Shown: piece after piece, positions 11,368-21,509 of the stretch
Layout of the letters: every line of letters begins with the position of its first letter
Numbering within the stretch: the stretch's first letter is position 1
Assembly (NCBI GenBank): GCA_035610365.1
Contig: CM069432.1
Location: 16,430,001-16,494,000, forward strand
Reading direction: 5' to 3'
Source: Aquatica leii
Taxonomy: Eukaryota; Arthropoda; Insecta; Coleoptera; Lampyridae
Length of the DNA: 64,000 bases
Made by a program: the position numbers and the translations under genes
Notes under the pieces: generated by a model
What the model was told of the DNA's origin: nothing
The model's input: only the letters and a program-made list of their open reading frames with translations
Database searches by the model: none

Positions 11368-13841
11368 CCTAGTAGCACAAAATATATGTACGATATTCTT
11401 ATCATCTTGGTACAATATTTAAAATCGGTTAAATATTGCTTGGTGTAATAGATATATTCCTGATATTGTTAAAGTGTATAATACTAATATTCTAAAAATA
11501 TATACGTACAATATCATTGTTCTATTTTAAAACCCTACAAATCTTTTCAAGGAGAATATTAAATTGAGACTAAACTAAAACTACAATAATTTTACAATAA
11601 TAAAATACATTTTCTGCAAAGAAATTTTAGACAAGGTATTGTAATTCTGCTGTAAAATTACTGGTAATGCTAGTAGGTATTTATGATTTTAAAGGTCATC
11701 GTGTCCAAATATTTTTGTGGCATTCTAAACGAGTTTACACAAAGTACCTTTTAGTAAATTTTGTAGAATTTTTTGCAACATTGAAAAAGTATATTATCCC
11801 TGCGTTACTCGCACTAGAATTTGTTGCACCCTTGCTCGCGGGTGAGCGATTTGCTTACCAGTTAAGTTTATCTGTTTATTTGATATTTCCATGAAAAAAA
11901 TACAATACAAAGCAACAACTAAATTTTATTGTAAGATAACATTTTGATATTTCACCGTTACTAACTATAAATCAACTATTTAGTTCTGAAAACAAAATTG
12001 AAATATTTATCAAAATTCTTAGCATTAACACAGTTAGTCACTATTAGAATGCACACAGTTAACACAAAAATACGTTTTATGCTCTTTGTAAATCGCTTTT
12101 TGACATTTAGAGCATTTAATACTGGTCTTCCTGTTTTTTTTCCTTGGGCAATATCTGCAATTAGGTCTTTTTTCTTCTTTAACTGGTGCGTTTGTTTCTT
12201 CAACCATCGATAGTGATTCTAACTTTTTCTAAATTTGTAATTTTAGTAGGTATGGTAAGTTCGTAGAAACACGTTCTGCCATATGTGGTCTCGTTAATTT
12301 AATAACCAATGTTTTCAAATATAAACGACGTCCATCGTTATAGTCTGGCATGTTATTTCGAAATACGATGTAACTGTTTATTCCGGTTATATTCAGCAAT
12401 GAAAAAAATATAGTAGAATTCAAACTTTCAAAAAAATATAGTCATAGGCCATCTGCGGGTAATTCGTGATACTGAATACAAGTTTTTTAATCGGTCAACT
12501 ACATCTACGCCGGCTTTCGTTAAATTATAAAAAGTTATTACCTCCGGTTTATAAGCCTCTACCGTTTCGGGGTCTATAGTGTCATTATCGTGCATTGTGG
12601 AGATCAGCAACACATTTTTCTTTTTCTTGGGCACGTAGAAAACTCGTATTCTTCCGTATAGTTCCTACAAAAGTAAGCTTTTGAGTTTCTAGAAGATCTT
12701 TGGCCAAGGGAACAGACGTAAACCATCGCAAGTTAAATTTCTTCCTGTGTTAGGAATTGGTTCAACAAGACGCTTTACAACACTAGCAGGACTGTTGTCT
12801 AATTGAAATGGACCTTCCGGTTGCTTTCCAGCGTAAATTTTTATTTTCAAAGTGTAAAAGGAGCGAGCATCGACCAGAGAAAAAAATTTCATTCTATACA
12901 TATTTGGCTTACTTGGGATATATTGACGAAAACCGCAACGCCATCGACACGCTTTCAGCATCTCATCAATAGTGCAGTATCCACTTGGTGTGTAGCAAGT
13001 ATTGCATCGCTCGTTAAACCAATCAAAAATTTGTCTTATGAAAACCAGCTTGTTTATTTCTTTCCGTTTAGTTCTGTTATTCAAATCGTCGAAACGAAGA
13101 ACACGAAGTAATACATAAAACCGATTTTTAGACATCCGTATTCCATAGATCGTCTAAATTACTGTGTGACGATTTGAACACCTCTGCTAAGTCCAAAACA
13201 AGCTTTTATTTCATTTACATTAGTGTCCAGTACATCTGGCTCACGTGTATAAGTGGATCAAAGTTTTTTTAAACATGCATTAGTGCAATTTACAATTTTG
13301 GTAATGATTTGTTCAGTAAACAATAAACTCCATACTAATAACTAATATGCATTTGGATTTCGTGTTTGCAGTTAGCGAAGTTTAAATTTTTATATCGAGT
13401 TTTAGTGCAACGCAATACCATAATCAGATAAGTGCTTCTTAATTTTCTTACTTTTTATTTTTGCATCATGTTTTCCAAATATAGAAAAACAAAAAGTCAT
13501 TTTGTAAATAATTTATGTTAACGCAGCGAGTACACCCTAAATTCGATGTTTACTTAGTTGGCTGTTTAACGTTTAAATAAAATAATTTTTTTGTAATTTC
13601 ATTAATTCATACTAGTAGGTGAAAAAACAAACATGCGTTATATTTGGCAAAATTTAGAGCATTTATGTCTGGCATATATTGAAAACATATATTTAGAAGA
13701 TATTTATAGCTAATATTTAGAAAACATTTATTTTATATAAATTATTGATATAACATTACAATAAATGGCCAATATAAAAAAGTGACATTTAAATATTTAC
13801 CAGATGTTATTTACTAATATATTACTTACATTTTGTGCTAC
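11368..13841. mobile_element. piggyBac-type DNA transposon, copy 1 (with transposase)
   Basis: The left end is cctagtagcacaaaatatat; the right end reads inward as the inverted agtagcacaaaatg. A TTAA, the target site of piggyBac elements, directly follows the right end (13842-13845); it is not preserved on the left. Subterminal sequence (gtacgatatt, then tataatactaatattctaaa) is shared with the copy at 15034. The element holds a decayed minus-strand transposase at 12034-13239. TIRs, target preference and transposase agree on the superfamily. Confidence 0.8.
12034..13239 (-). pseudogene. piggyBac transposase, decayed (copy 1)
   Basis: Read rightmost first: PDVLDTNVNE and LDDLWNTD, then [20 protein letters not shown] with the first-Asp region, [32 protein letters not shown] (second acidic position), [49 protein letters not shown] and GVDVVDRLKNLYSVSRITRR. 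After frameshifts comes IAEYNRNK/NNMPDYNDGRRLYLKTL and a C-terminal Cys-rich domain (NCRYCPRKKN, IKCSKCQK, YFCVNCVHSNSD) ending at 12034. All expected piggyBac parts are present, including the C-terminal zinc-binding domain. At least four frame breaks make it non-functional. Confidence 0.85.
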
Positions 13842-14902
13842 TTAAAATTTTCATTACTGTTGTTGCCAAATATAAATTATTTTAATTTAGATAATTAAAA
13901 ATCAATTATATCTATTCTTGTTATTCATTAAATATTAATTTGAATTTTCATTAACTTACGAATTTGCAGGTACAGAAATAATATAGTATTTTAAGCATTT
14001 ATGTGTCTAAAACCGATATTTGTAAAGATAAAACAATTAAGCATTGTTTAGTGGCAAAGCGGTTTATTAAATTAATACACAATACCGCAAATAATTTAAT
14101 TATACTGTACAATACACATGTTACTTGATGAAAAACAAGTTAAATGCGCTCTTTAAAGAGAAATTGTATCTTAGTGTGTTGCGCTTAATATTATTTACGT
14201 TTGTTTGTATGCAATGATAAAGTTAATTTATTACAAAACGTAACAAAAATAAAAGTAAAAACACATAGAATTTTAAATTATATTTATATCCGTAAACAAA
14301 AATAATATAGAACTCGCAGACATAAAAAAATTAAACATATAAAGTGAATTAATTACTATTTATTAGTATTAATTCATATAAACTTTTGATAAATTGGAAA
14401 CATCACATTTATGTTTATGTTACATCGTTACATGTATTAATTCGATTTGAAACTAAATTAATCAAATTATGGCGTTTAAACAATTTTTTGCGCCACGAGT
14501 TGTATACGCTTTCATTATTAATGTAGCACTTTTTTAACCGCAGGTAAATAATACTTCATTATGAACTGCAATTTTTTTATAATTCTATAACAGTTTTAAA
14601 CAAAAAGCTTATCGATCAAAGGGAAGTTGTTTTATTTAGTGTTCGTTTAAGAATTTAAATCGTTAATTAAACAAATTAGTTCAATTTTTAAAAATAACGT
14701 TTATAAATAATTTTAGTAATTTTAACAAAAAAAAAAGCTTACATTATCTATTCATTTTTGTGTTGTAAATTACAATTACCTACCTCAAAAGTAGTTGTTT
14801 AAACTAGTGATCACTTAAGTTTTAATTTGAAATTATCTTAAATTTGAAATTTAATTTAGTAACAGTTATAGAAGTTTTATTAATTCTAATAGTGGAAAAT
14901 AT
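13842..14902. other. AT-rich spacer, nothing recognised
   Basis: No coding trace or repeat partner found between the two piggyBac copies, apart from the hairpin that follows. Confidence 0.45.
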
Positions 14903-14997
14903 TGTATATAGACCACGGTTGAGAAAATTATTATAACCTACGCATCTAATCTGTTGCTGAGGTTAAAATAATACATTTCTCAACCTTGGTATATAAC
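14903..14997. repeat. Small foldback element (imperfect palindrome)
   Basis: About 95 bp folds on itself: tgtatatagaccacggttga on the left pairs with tcaaccttggtatataac on the right, with 35-40 bp arms and a 20 bp centre (atctaatctgttgctg). Probably a tiny MITE; no autonomous partner was seen here. Confidence 0.5.
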
Positions 14998-15033
14998 GCA
15001 TTTTTGATATGACTTAATATTGTAAATATAATA

Positions 15034-17023
15034 CCCAAGTAGCACAAAATATATGTACGATATTCTAATGATCCTGGTACAATATCTAAAGTCGGTTAAG
15101 TATTACTTGGTGTAATAGATATAATCTTAATATTATTAAAGTGTATAATACTAATATTCTAAAAATATATACGTACAATATCATTGATATGTTTTAAAAC
15201 CTTACAATTGTTGTCAAGATTTACATGACATCAGGTAAATATTTGTTTTATTTTTAAATATGCTTATTTTAAAAATTATTTTTATGTGCGTATACTTTAA
15301 TAAAAAGTAATCCAAAATTATAGTACGTAATCTGTTAAAAATTGTATAAGTAACGCAATTTAATTATTGAAAAATTGCACAAGGAGAATGCGTTTGAATT
15401 GAATTGAAAAACCAATTGCGTTATAACTAAAAACATAGTAATTTTACAATAATAAACTTTTTTGCTGCAAAGAAATTTTAGACAAGGTATTGTAATTTTG
15501 CTGTAAAATTACTAGTAATCCTAGTAGGTATTTATGATTTTAAAGGTCATCTTTTCCAAATATTTTTGTGGAATTCTAAACGGTTTACCTTTTAGTATTT
15601 TTCGTAGAATTCTTTGCAACATTGAAAAAGTTAATTATTTACCTGCTTTTAGGTACTGAGGTCAGAAACAGTTATAACAAGAATAAGGAAAGTTTTCTTT
15701 ACAAATATGCATTAGGGTTTCGTGTTTGCGAAGTTTCAATTTTTATATCGAGTTTTAGTGCAACGTAGTTGTATAATCAGGTACGTGCCTATTAATTTTC
15801 TTATTTTTTATTTTTGTATCATGTTTTCTAAATATAGAAAAGCAAAATAATTTATTTTACCGCAGCGAGTACACCCTAAATTGAATGTTTGCTTAGTTGG
15901 CTGTTTAACTAATAAGAAACATAAATTAACGAAATGCTTTTATTTACGTAGCTATGGTCAATAAATAATAAACAACACATTTTAAAAAATATAAAAGTAA
16001 ATATATGCAACAGTTTCCAAAACTTGTTTGAATATTATCTTTATTTTTTGAATAGCAATCCCAAGAAAATGCTTTTGTGCAAATTTAAAACTAATCGTGT
16101 TTGAAGTTTTTTGTAATTTCATGAATTCATACTAGTCGGTAAAAAGACAAACATTACAATATATAGTAATGTTTTATTGAAGTGATTAAATAAATAGAAA
16201 TAACGCTGTTGAAATTGCTGTAAGTGGTCATACTTAAAAAAAATACATACCTTCATAAAGTTTCTTTATTGAAAAATTCATACTAAAACCATTTGTCGGT
16301 ATAATTAATACCAGTTAAAATAATTTTAATACATTTTAATGCATTTCATGATTATTATTATAAAATGTAGATTTTTTTAATACAACTTGGTAGAGTCAAT
16401 GTTAATTGTGTTTTTTTTTCAGATGCCATCACAAGAGGACATCCGAATGTAACGGATGGTACATACGTAATTCCGTTGCGTTATATTTGCCAAAATTTGG
16501 AACATGTATGTAGTACGGATGTAATATGTGATGATAGCAATAAGTAATTTTAAGATACAAATTTTTTTGTGTTCTTATTTTTTAAAGATGTTTAAAATGT
16601 ATACAGATTTTACATTTATATTTTATTCATCATTTATAATTTTTATAAATGAAAAAATAAAAACTGCACAATGTGTAGCAATAAAAACCCAGATTAAATA
16701 TCATTTGCAAACATACAAATATGTAGTAGGTATAGGTTTTACAAATATCTCACAAATAGTAGTGAGGTACATCTAGAACAGATTAAAAAGTAATATTTTC
16801 CATATATTGGAAATAAATATTGAGACGACATTTACATCTAATGTCTGTCATATATTGAAAACATATATTTAGAAGATATTTATAACTAATATTTAGACAA
16901 TATTTATATTATATAAATGATTAATATAACATTACAATAAATGGCCAATTTAAAAAAGTGTGACATTTAAATATTTACCAGATGTTATTTACTAATATAT
17001 TACGTATATTTTGTGCTACTAGG
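15034..17023. mobile_element. Non-autonomous piggyBac relative, copy 2
   Basis: The ends match copy 1: cccaagtagcacaaaatata at left, and attttgtgctactaggg at right. The first 190 bp and the block at 15380-15640 (aaagaaattttagacaaggt) match copy 1 at 11368-11760. The transposase is replaced or deleted, and from 15680 sequence like copy 1 at 13330-13560 resumes (gcagcgagtacaccctaaat). It also holds 16000-16840, which copy 1 lacks and which is shared with 44647-45420. Movement would have depended on a transposase supplied in trans. Confidence 0.75.
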
Positions 17024-17244
17024 GAATATATAAAACACACACACTTTAAACCATAACCTTACGTATTTAGTAGATTAAAATGATTTGATGTAACAATTGT
17101 TTTGGTGTTTTGATTATGTAAATACTTCTTCAGACAAAACACATGTGCGCAATAATCTAACGTATAGTATAATTTGTTTAATAAATTTAAAAGTATCAAC
17201 GTATCTAAAATTTAAGTTATCGAATTAATCTGTTTATTTTCTGT

Positions 17245-17690
17245 GCTGAAAATGAAAAAACTGCTATTGCTGCTTTTGTATCTGAGCTAATGCTATTTGA
17301 GAAACTTCTTTCAGATTCCTTGGCTACAGAAGATCAGTTTTTACCTCCTGTTACATTATCCTTGCTACTTTCTTCTAGACAAGTACCTGTCTACAAATGA
17401 AATACTAATTTCGCTGGTTTAAATTCCAAAGATAGTCTTATCTCTTTTCTCAAACAAACTAAAGATTTGCGTATAGTTAGACATGTTAGTTACGCCGATA
17501 TCTTTACTTCAGCTGAAGGTTTATTTACTAACCCTGGTACCTTAATATTAGACATGAAGTTTCTAACTATGACTATGACTTACGAACAAAAATTCAAAAT
17601 TCTAATCTGTTCTCGGCATTTACGTTCCAATGTGACATTCCAACACTACGAGCACTGACTCATGACGTTCGATTGGCAAGTGAAGCTTCC
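17245..17690 (+). pseudogene. LTR-retrotransposon Gag fragment (element C)
   Basis: A mostly single-frame stretch reads ENEKTAIAAFVSEL, then after a TGA NTNFAGLNSKDSLISFLKQT and LRIVRHVSYADIFTSAEGLF, then after a frameshift near 17620 CDIPTLRALTHDVRLASEAS. This is the pattern of insect gypsy-type Gag ('FxGxxxxxSLxxFLxxVxxLxxARxVS...LFxSAxxLF', then a 'LTxLxxxxRxxE' end). No zinc knuckle was found. The next 800 bp is pyrimidine-rich and homologous, inverted, to the second element at 25 kb. Confidence 0.55.
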
Positions 17691-18490
17691 TATTCTTCTT
17701 TATTATTCACTTCTTTTTCTTTCTTTCTTTTGGTTTTGTTTTGAGTTACGCGGTTTGGAGTTTTCTTGGATTCGCACTCACTTAGGGTTAAGCTTTTAGG
17801 TGACTTTGTTGTTGTGACTCTTGGATTGCTATTTTTTTTCTCTGCCTTTTTGGCAGTTTGACTTGTGTCGATTTTTAATCAAAATCTTCTTTTTGCTTGA
17901 GATTTTTTTGTTGGTTTTCTTTGCTTAGATCTTTATGGTCCGTTTGGGTTTTTTTGTGGAAGAATCTCATTTCGTCTGTTGACGACTTTTTGGGCACAAC
18001 AGTCTTAATTGTTTTTTTTTTACTTTTCTTCTAAATCCGCGTATCACGATTCAATATTTGCTAGATACTTTATTTTTCTGTTTACTTCTTTAGTTTAGTT
18101 AGTTTTAAGGACTTATACTTAGGGTTAGATTTGTATTTGTGAGCTGGAGTTTGAAGGGATTTTAGGGCGTTGTCCTTGACCGTGGTCTAAACTTCTTTCT
18201 TTCCTATACTTCTTCTTCGCTTGGTTTGCTTAGTATTGTCTGTCAGTTAATTATTTTGTGTATCGCATGATGGGAACCATAGATATTTGTCGTGTAATTT
18301 TTTTGCTATCGACACCCTATGTGTAAACCTATGCATTTTGTGTTACCGATACTTCCGGCATGTATTTTTCTTTTTTTGGTTACACAAAAACCAGTGTAAC
18401 AAAGATTACTATTTCATTACAACTTTGAACCTTCTGTTTTGATCGAAACAGAAGTTTTATTTAGAAAGATCTAGCGTCTTTTAAATTTTA
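17691..18490. repeat. Pyrimidine-rich tail of element C (inverted match to 25.06-25.87 kb)
   Basis: The plus strand is T/C-rich (tttttctttctttcttttgg). Its reverse complement aligns with 25060-25870; a clear anchor is the minus-strand reading KTVVPKKSSTDEMRFFHKK here against KTVVLKIRQQDGMRFFHKK there. Both copies lie downstream of a Gag in the Gag sense direction, so this is one element's 3' region. Whether it encodes an antisense Lys-rich product or is only low-complexity sequence cannot be decided by eye. Confidence 0.5.
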
Positions 18491-18720
18491 TTTTTTTGAA
18501 CCTCACCTATCTTCGACTAGTGTGAGTTGAACGTGCAAGGTTCGTAAGACCTATAACTTCCATTAGCTAACTGCATGCTTAAAAAACAAATTCTAAGTAT
18601 GGTCTTTTCTATTTTAGTTTTTATTACTTCTGTTATCAGTCGTTTGCGCGCACTACTCTATGTACATATAATGTATGCTGTTACAATTAACTAGAAAACT
18701 TTTTTTTTGTAAAATATCAT

Positions 18721-18918
18721 TTAACGGTGCGCTTTGGTACGCTTAGTTATCAAGATATTTGATGTTTGTGTTACATTTACCAATGTAAACTGTTCTTTAG
18801 GAATGTAAAAGGTACAAATATCTTGACCAATTATATATTTATTAGCAAGTTCTTTACAATAATCTACGCTAAATATACAATCAAATCTTTGAAGTATTTT
18901 ATTTGCATCCGTTTCCAA
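18721..18918 (-). pseudogene. Unrecognised reading-frame fragment D of the 18.7-20.1 kb cluster
   Basis: A 65-residue open stretch with no ATG (it opens at a TTG) reads TDANKILQRFDCIFSVDYCK, and ends TSNILITKRTKAHR. No family recognised. It lies 38 bp past ORF C on the same strand, in another frame, so it may be ORF C's former C-terminal part or a separate exon. Confidence 0.3.
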
Positions 18919-18956
18919 CTAATAACTCTTGAATATTTTTTATGTTATTTAGATGC

Positions 18957-19316
18957 TTATTTTTCTTCTTGTGTTTCTTCTGCCGATTTTTCTTCTGCTA
19001 ATTTTTCTTCTTCAGAAGTGTCTGCACCACTCATGTATCGTTTTATTCCATTTGCAAATCTCGATAATCCAATATCCGACAACCGTTTGATTAAACAAGA
19101 AGAATAAAATTTGGTTTCTAAATACTCTTTACAAATTTTTTGATCGTTTTTATACTTTTCCGCCAAAGTCGCGCACAGTTCAGGATTGGTGAATCCATAC
19201 ACTGCTTCATGTTCAGCATCAAATTCCAATGCGGAAAATTGCTGCACTAATCGTTCTACTGCTGTTTGAGAATCGACAGCTTTGGTCCAAGTTTTTTCTG
19301 CATAGGCCATCCACAT
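18957..19316 (-). CDS. Unrecognised small ORF C (about 119 aa)
   Basis: No family recognised. The chosen start is the ATG at 19316 (MWMAYAEKTWTKAVDSQ); the longer open frame begins with GTG just after a stop. The protein is rich in charged and aromatic residues (LVQQFSALEFDAEHEAVYGF, KICKEYLETKFYSS) and ends in an acidic, repetitive tail (SEEEKLAEEKSAEETQEEK) that looks intrinsically disordered. A tatatatta stretch lies about 40 bp upstream. Composition is less AT-biased than in nearby transposon debris and there is no internal stop, which argues for relatively recent coding use. Confidence 0.4.
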   Translation of the reverse strand: MWMAYAEKTWTKAVDSQTAVERLVQQFSALEFDAEHEAVYGFTNPELCATLAEKYKNDQKICKEYLETKFYSSCLIKRLSDIGLSRFANGIKRYMSGADTSEEEKLAEEKSAEETQEEK

Positions 19317-19381
19317 CTTAACAGTTTGTACTACCACTCAAGCTTTTATTAATACCTAATATATAGTTAATCCCTTCCAGC

Positions 19382-19657
19382 TCATTTCCTAAACTTTTTT
19401 TGATCTACTACACGTTTTTTCAATTCAACATCGAACACCACCTTATCTGGATAGAATGTTACCACTTCCAACATACAACAAACCACATCTGTTTTTGATA
19501 AAAATTGATCCAAAACATTAGATATGTTAGTTTTAGCATCTCCTGGTAGATCGAAAACAGCATTAATTACAGTATCATAAAAATTTAAAAAAATTCCTTT
19601 AAAACAATCTGATTTAATCGATAGTTTATGAGTACTGCCAATTTCCATATCTCCCAA
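19382..19657 (-). CDS. Unrecognised small ORF B (91 aa)
   Basis: MGDMEIGSTHKLSIKSDCF opens the frame, which ends LKKRVVDQKKFRK. No motif recognised. It is in the same frame as ORF A upstream, separated by a single TGA and 9 codons, so A and B could be one protein interrupted by a nonsense mutation, or a readthrough product. The sequence alternates hydrophobic and polar residues like a folded beta-rich domain (VVCCMLEVVTFYPDKVVFDV). No signal peptide or membrane segment. Confidence 0.35.
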   Translation of the reverse strand: MGDMEIGSTHKLSIKSDCFKGIFLNFYDTVINAVFDLPGDAKTNISNVLDQFLSKTDVVCCMLEVVTFYPDKVVFDVELKKRVVDQKKFRK

Positions 19658-19684
19658 AGAGATTCGCGACCTAGGTATACTTCT

Positions 19685-20086
19685 TCATTTTCTGCACCCA
19701 CAATTTTTAATATTTTTTTTTTGTTCAATAATTTCAAATATTATAGTTTTCGTACCGACCTTTATGGGTTCACATATTGCTTCAGTACTTGGAAAACATC
19801 TATGTATTTTTTCTCGAAGCTCTAAAAACCACACCCATTTCTCTTCCGTAAATACGATTTCTTGTTTATAAGTTGCAAATATCGGACAAAAATGATTAGC
19901 ACAATTTATTCCAACACTGATAAATTTACTTTTTGACTTATTTAAATTATAAACATTTTGATCAATTAATTGTATTGCACTTAACACCATATTACTGCCG
20001 GCTATCGATTTTTTCATAGTTTTTTGTTCTTGAATCGTTACATCACGATCTTTCATCTGTTGAACAAACTGCTTTATCTGTTCCAT
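19685..20086 (-). CDS. Unrecognised ORF A (133 aa), cluster of possible viral origin
   Basis: Start chosen at 20086 (MEQIKQFVQQMKDRDVTIQE) because the only promoter-like block (TATA at 20141-20148) lies just upstream, leaving this as the first ATG after the expected start site; the frame is open to 20155. The N-terminal third looks helical. The middle reads FCPIFATYKQEIVFTEEKWV, then WFLELREKIHRCF, then a beta-like TKTIIFEIIEQKK. The 'FTEEKW..L.ELREKI' pattern is reminiscent of PC4-like single-strand DNA-binding folds, but this is only a resemblance. A one-base shift near the C-terminus would continue IVGAENEEVYLGRESLWEI, so the present C-terminus may be a frameshift product. Confidence 0.4.
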   Translation of the reverse strand: MEQIKQFVQQMKDRDVTIQEQKTMKKSIAGSNMVLSAIQLIDQNVYNLNKSKSKFISVGINCANHFCPIFATYKQEIVFTEEKWVWFLELREKIHRCFPSTEAICEPIKVGTKTIIFEIIEQKKNIKNCGCRK

Positions 20087-20111
20087 TCTTAACAACCTCT
20101 TTCTAAACCCC

Positions 20112-20148
20112 AACTGTATTGTAAGTACTCTCAATCGTCTTATATATA
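20112..20148 (-). promoter_or_regulatory. TATA-type promoter block, copy 1 (reads left)
   Basis: On the minus strand tatatataagacgattga is followed about 27 bp later by an acagtt initiator-like site at 20112-20117. The 17 bp block tcaatcgtcttatatat (plus strand, 20131-20147) recurs exactly at 21370-21386. Its position fits ORF A. Confidence 0.5.
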
Positions 20149-20162
20149 CCAACAAAAAAGGA

Positions 20163-20430
20163 TGACTTAAAGTTACTATGGCTCATTTAAAGCTTTGTGT
20201 GTAATCTGTGAAGAGGAGTAAGGTTACTCTAGGTCATTTAAATCTTTGAATGCAGGTCAGTGAGGAGGAGTAAGGTTACTCTAGCTCGTTTAAAGCTTTG
20301 TCTTCTTCTGTGTAAGTCTCTGAGAAGGAGTAAGGTTACTCGAGATCATTTAAACCTTTGAATGTAGGTCTGTCAGAAGAAGTAAGGTTACTCTAGGTCA
20401 TTTAAAGCTTTGTGTGTAGTGTGTTTAGTT
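20163..20430. repeat. Tandem repeat array 1 (52-60 bp unit, five copies)
   Basis: Units share gaggagtaaggttactctag followed by gtcatttaaagcttt, alternating between about 52 and 60 bp depending on an extra cttcttctgtgt segment. The array lies between the leftward promoter and the rightward small genes, as a shared intergenic region would. Related units recur at 21510-21755. Several units carry AGGTCA, a nuclear-receptor half-site sequence. Confidence 0.75.
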
Positions 20431-20451
20431 TAGTTCATTTTCAACGCTGCA

Positions 20452-20749
20452 ATGATTTCCATCATTTCTAAATCAGTTGTGTTGAGTGCTTGTTATGGTA
20501 ATACTCTTTATATAGTTCAACCTACAAACTGTGAAGAGGCTATTATTTGTTTTAAAGATAACCCACATCAGTGGTTTCAACTTATACCTGACGTGTTACA
20601 TGGTATTAAAGTTTTTACTATAACAGCACCTAATATTCCGCATACAATTTTCCAGCTTTAACCATTACATTCACACGGATTGGCGTAAATGTGATTCGTT
20701 TAATAATCGCGGCATTATAATTATGCCAAACAGTGACACGTGTTGTTAG
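20452..20749 (+). pseudogene. Small secreted-like protein, paralogue 1, frameshifted
   Basis: ATG at 20452 opens MISIISKSVVLSACYGN then TLYIVQPTNCEEAIICF and WFQLIPDVLHGIKVFTI, closely following paralogue 2 (SLYVLQPPFC, WYKLIPLNLHGVRVLPI). The frame stops at 20661, but after a one-base shift near 20645 the similarity resumes (HYIHTDWRKCDSFNN against FVQTDWNSVCYIN) until a TAG at 20749, which marks a single inactivating indel. The hydrophobic N-terminus suggests secretion. Family not recognised. Confidence 0.5.
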
Positions 20750-20775
20750 TTGTGTATTCAACTTTTGTGTGTGCG

Positions 20776-21117
20776 ATGGTTCCGAAAATCTTTAGTCTGT
20801 TAATTTTCACCGCTGTTTTTAACAACAGTTTATATGTGCTACAACCACCATTTTGTACTAAAACTTATGCATCTTTTAAAAGTAATCCTACAAAGTGGTA
20901 TAAACTAATACCACTAAATTTACACGGTGTCAGAGTTCTACCAATTGCAGAACCACAGGATTTTCGATTACATTTTTATAACAACAATTCAAGTTTTGTA
21001 CAAACGGATTGGAACTCTGTGTGTTACATTAACTTATTAGACAAATGTGGTTCGACTAACTACACTTCTCTATCAACCATCTGTACCACATATGGTATAC
21101 TATCTATTATACTTTAA
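20776..21117 (+). CDS. Small secreted-like protein, paralogue 2 (113 aa)
   Basis: Start chosen at the ATG at 20776 (MVPKIFSLLIFTAVFNNS), giving a hydrophobic N-terminus that could be a signal peptide; the open frame extends upstream only from a TTG. The body has SLYVLQPPFCTKTYASF, KWYKLIPLNLHGVRVLPI and five cysteines, ending in GILSIIL. It is a tandem paralogue of the frameshifted copy 27 bp upstream; both open after a short ttcaac-containing leader. The frame is intact, unlike nearby transposon genes. No known family recognised; a viral or venom-like secreted protein would be possible, but that is speculation. Confidence 0.5.
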   Translation: MVPKIFSLLIFTAVFNNSLYVLQPPFCTKTYASFKSNPTKWYKLIPLNLHGVRVLPIAEPQDFRLHFYNNNSSFVQTDWNSVCYINLLDKCGSTNYTSLSTICTTYGILSIIL

Positions 21118-21369
21118 ATGTTATTACTTATGCTAATATTAACTTTTCTTATATATTATTTTGGTTCAATTTATGATTTATTGTAACTCATTATGTTAAG
21201 TTATTAAATAGACTGTACAATTAATAAATTACTCTATGTAGTAACTGTGTTTGAAGGTTAGAATAAATAAAAACTTTTAATCAATCTAATCTTCGGTTAT
21301 TTCTATATAGGTTACGGAGAAGGAATAATACGCATAGTGAAGTATTACTATACAAAGTCTATAATACTT

Positions 21370-21386
21370 TCAATCGTCTTATATAT
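21370..21386 (-). promoter_or_regulatory. TATA-type promoter block, copy 2 (reads left)
   Basis: Identical over 17 bp to the block upstream of ORF A. No leftward ORF follows here, so it is either a leftover of a duplication that also copied the tandem repeats, or drives a non-coding transcript. Confidence 0.45.
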
Positions 21387-21410
21387 CAACAATACTGTTT
21401 AGAACCAACA

Positions 21411-21491
21411 GGTTTATGGTGCAGTGGTAAACTCGCTGGTTCATAAACGTGAAATCCCTGGTCCGAGTCCAACTACATCCACCGGTTTTTT
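21411..21491 (+). tRNA. tRNA-like Pol III unit
   Basis: A 73-base segment from ggtttatggtgcag has an A-box-like tggtgcagtggt and a B-box ggtccgagtcc at tRNA spacing. A loop reading ttcataa gives a CAT anticodon in the expected place. A T-run of six follows about 10 bases after the end, as in a Pol III terminator. Stems pair poorly: the acceptor matches at only about half its positions and the anticodon stem is weak. It is therefore a degenerate or tRNA-derived gene rather than a standard tRNA-Met. Confidence 0.4.
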
Positions 21492-21509
21492 AATAAAAAT
21501 ATTTACAAA

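Noticed and set aside
12803-13111. Plus-strand 102-codon open frame
   Set aside because: Antisense to the piggyBac transposase at 12034-13239.
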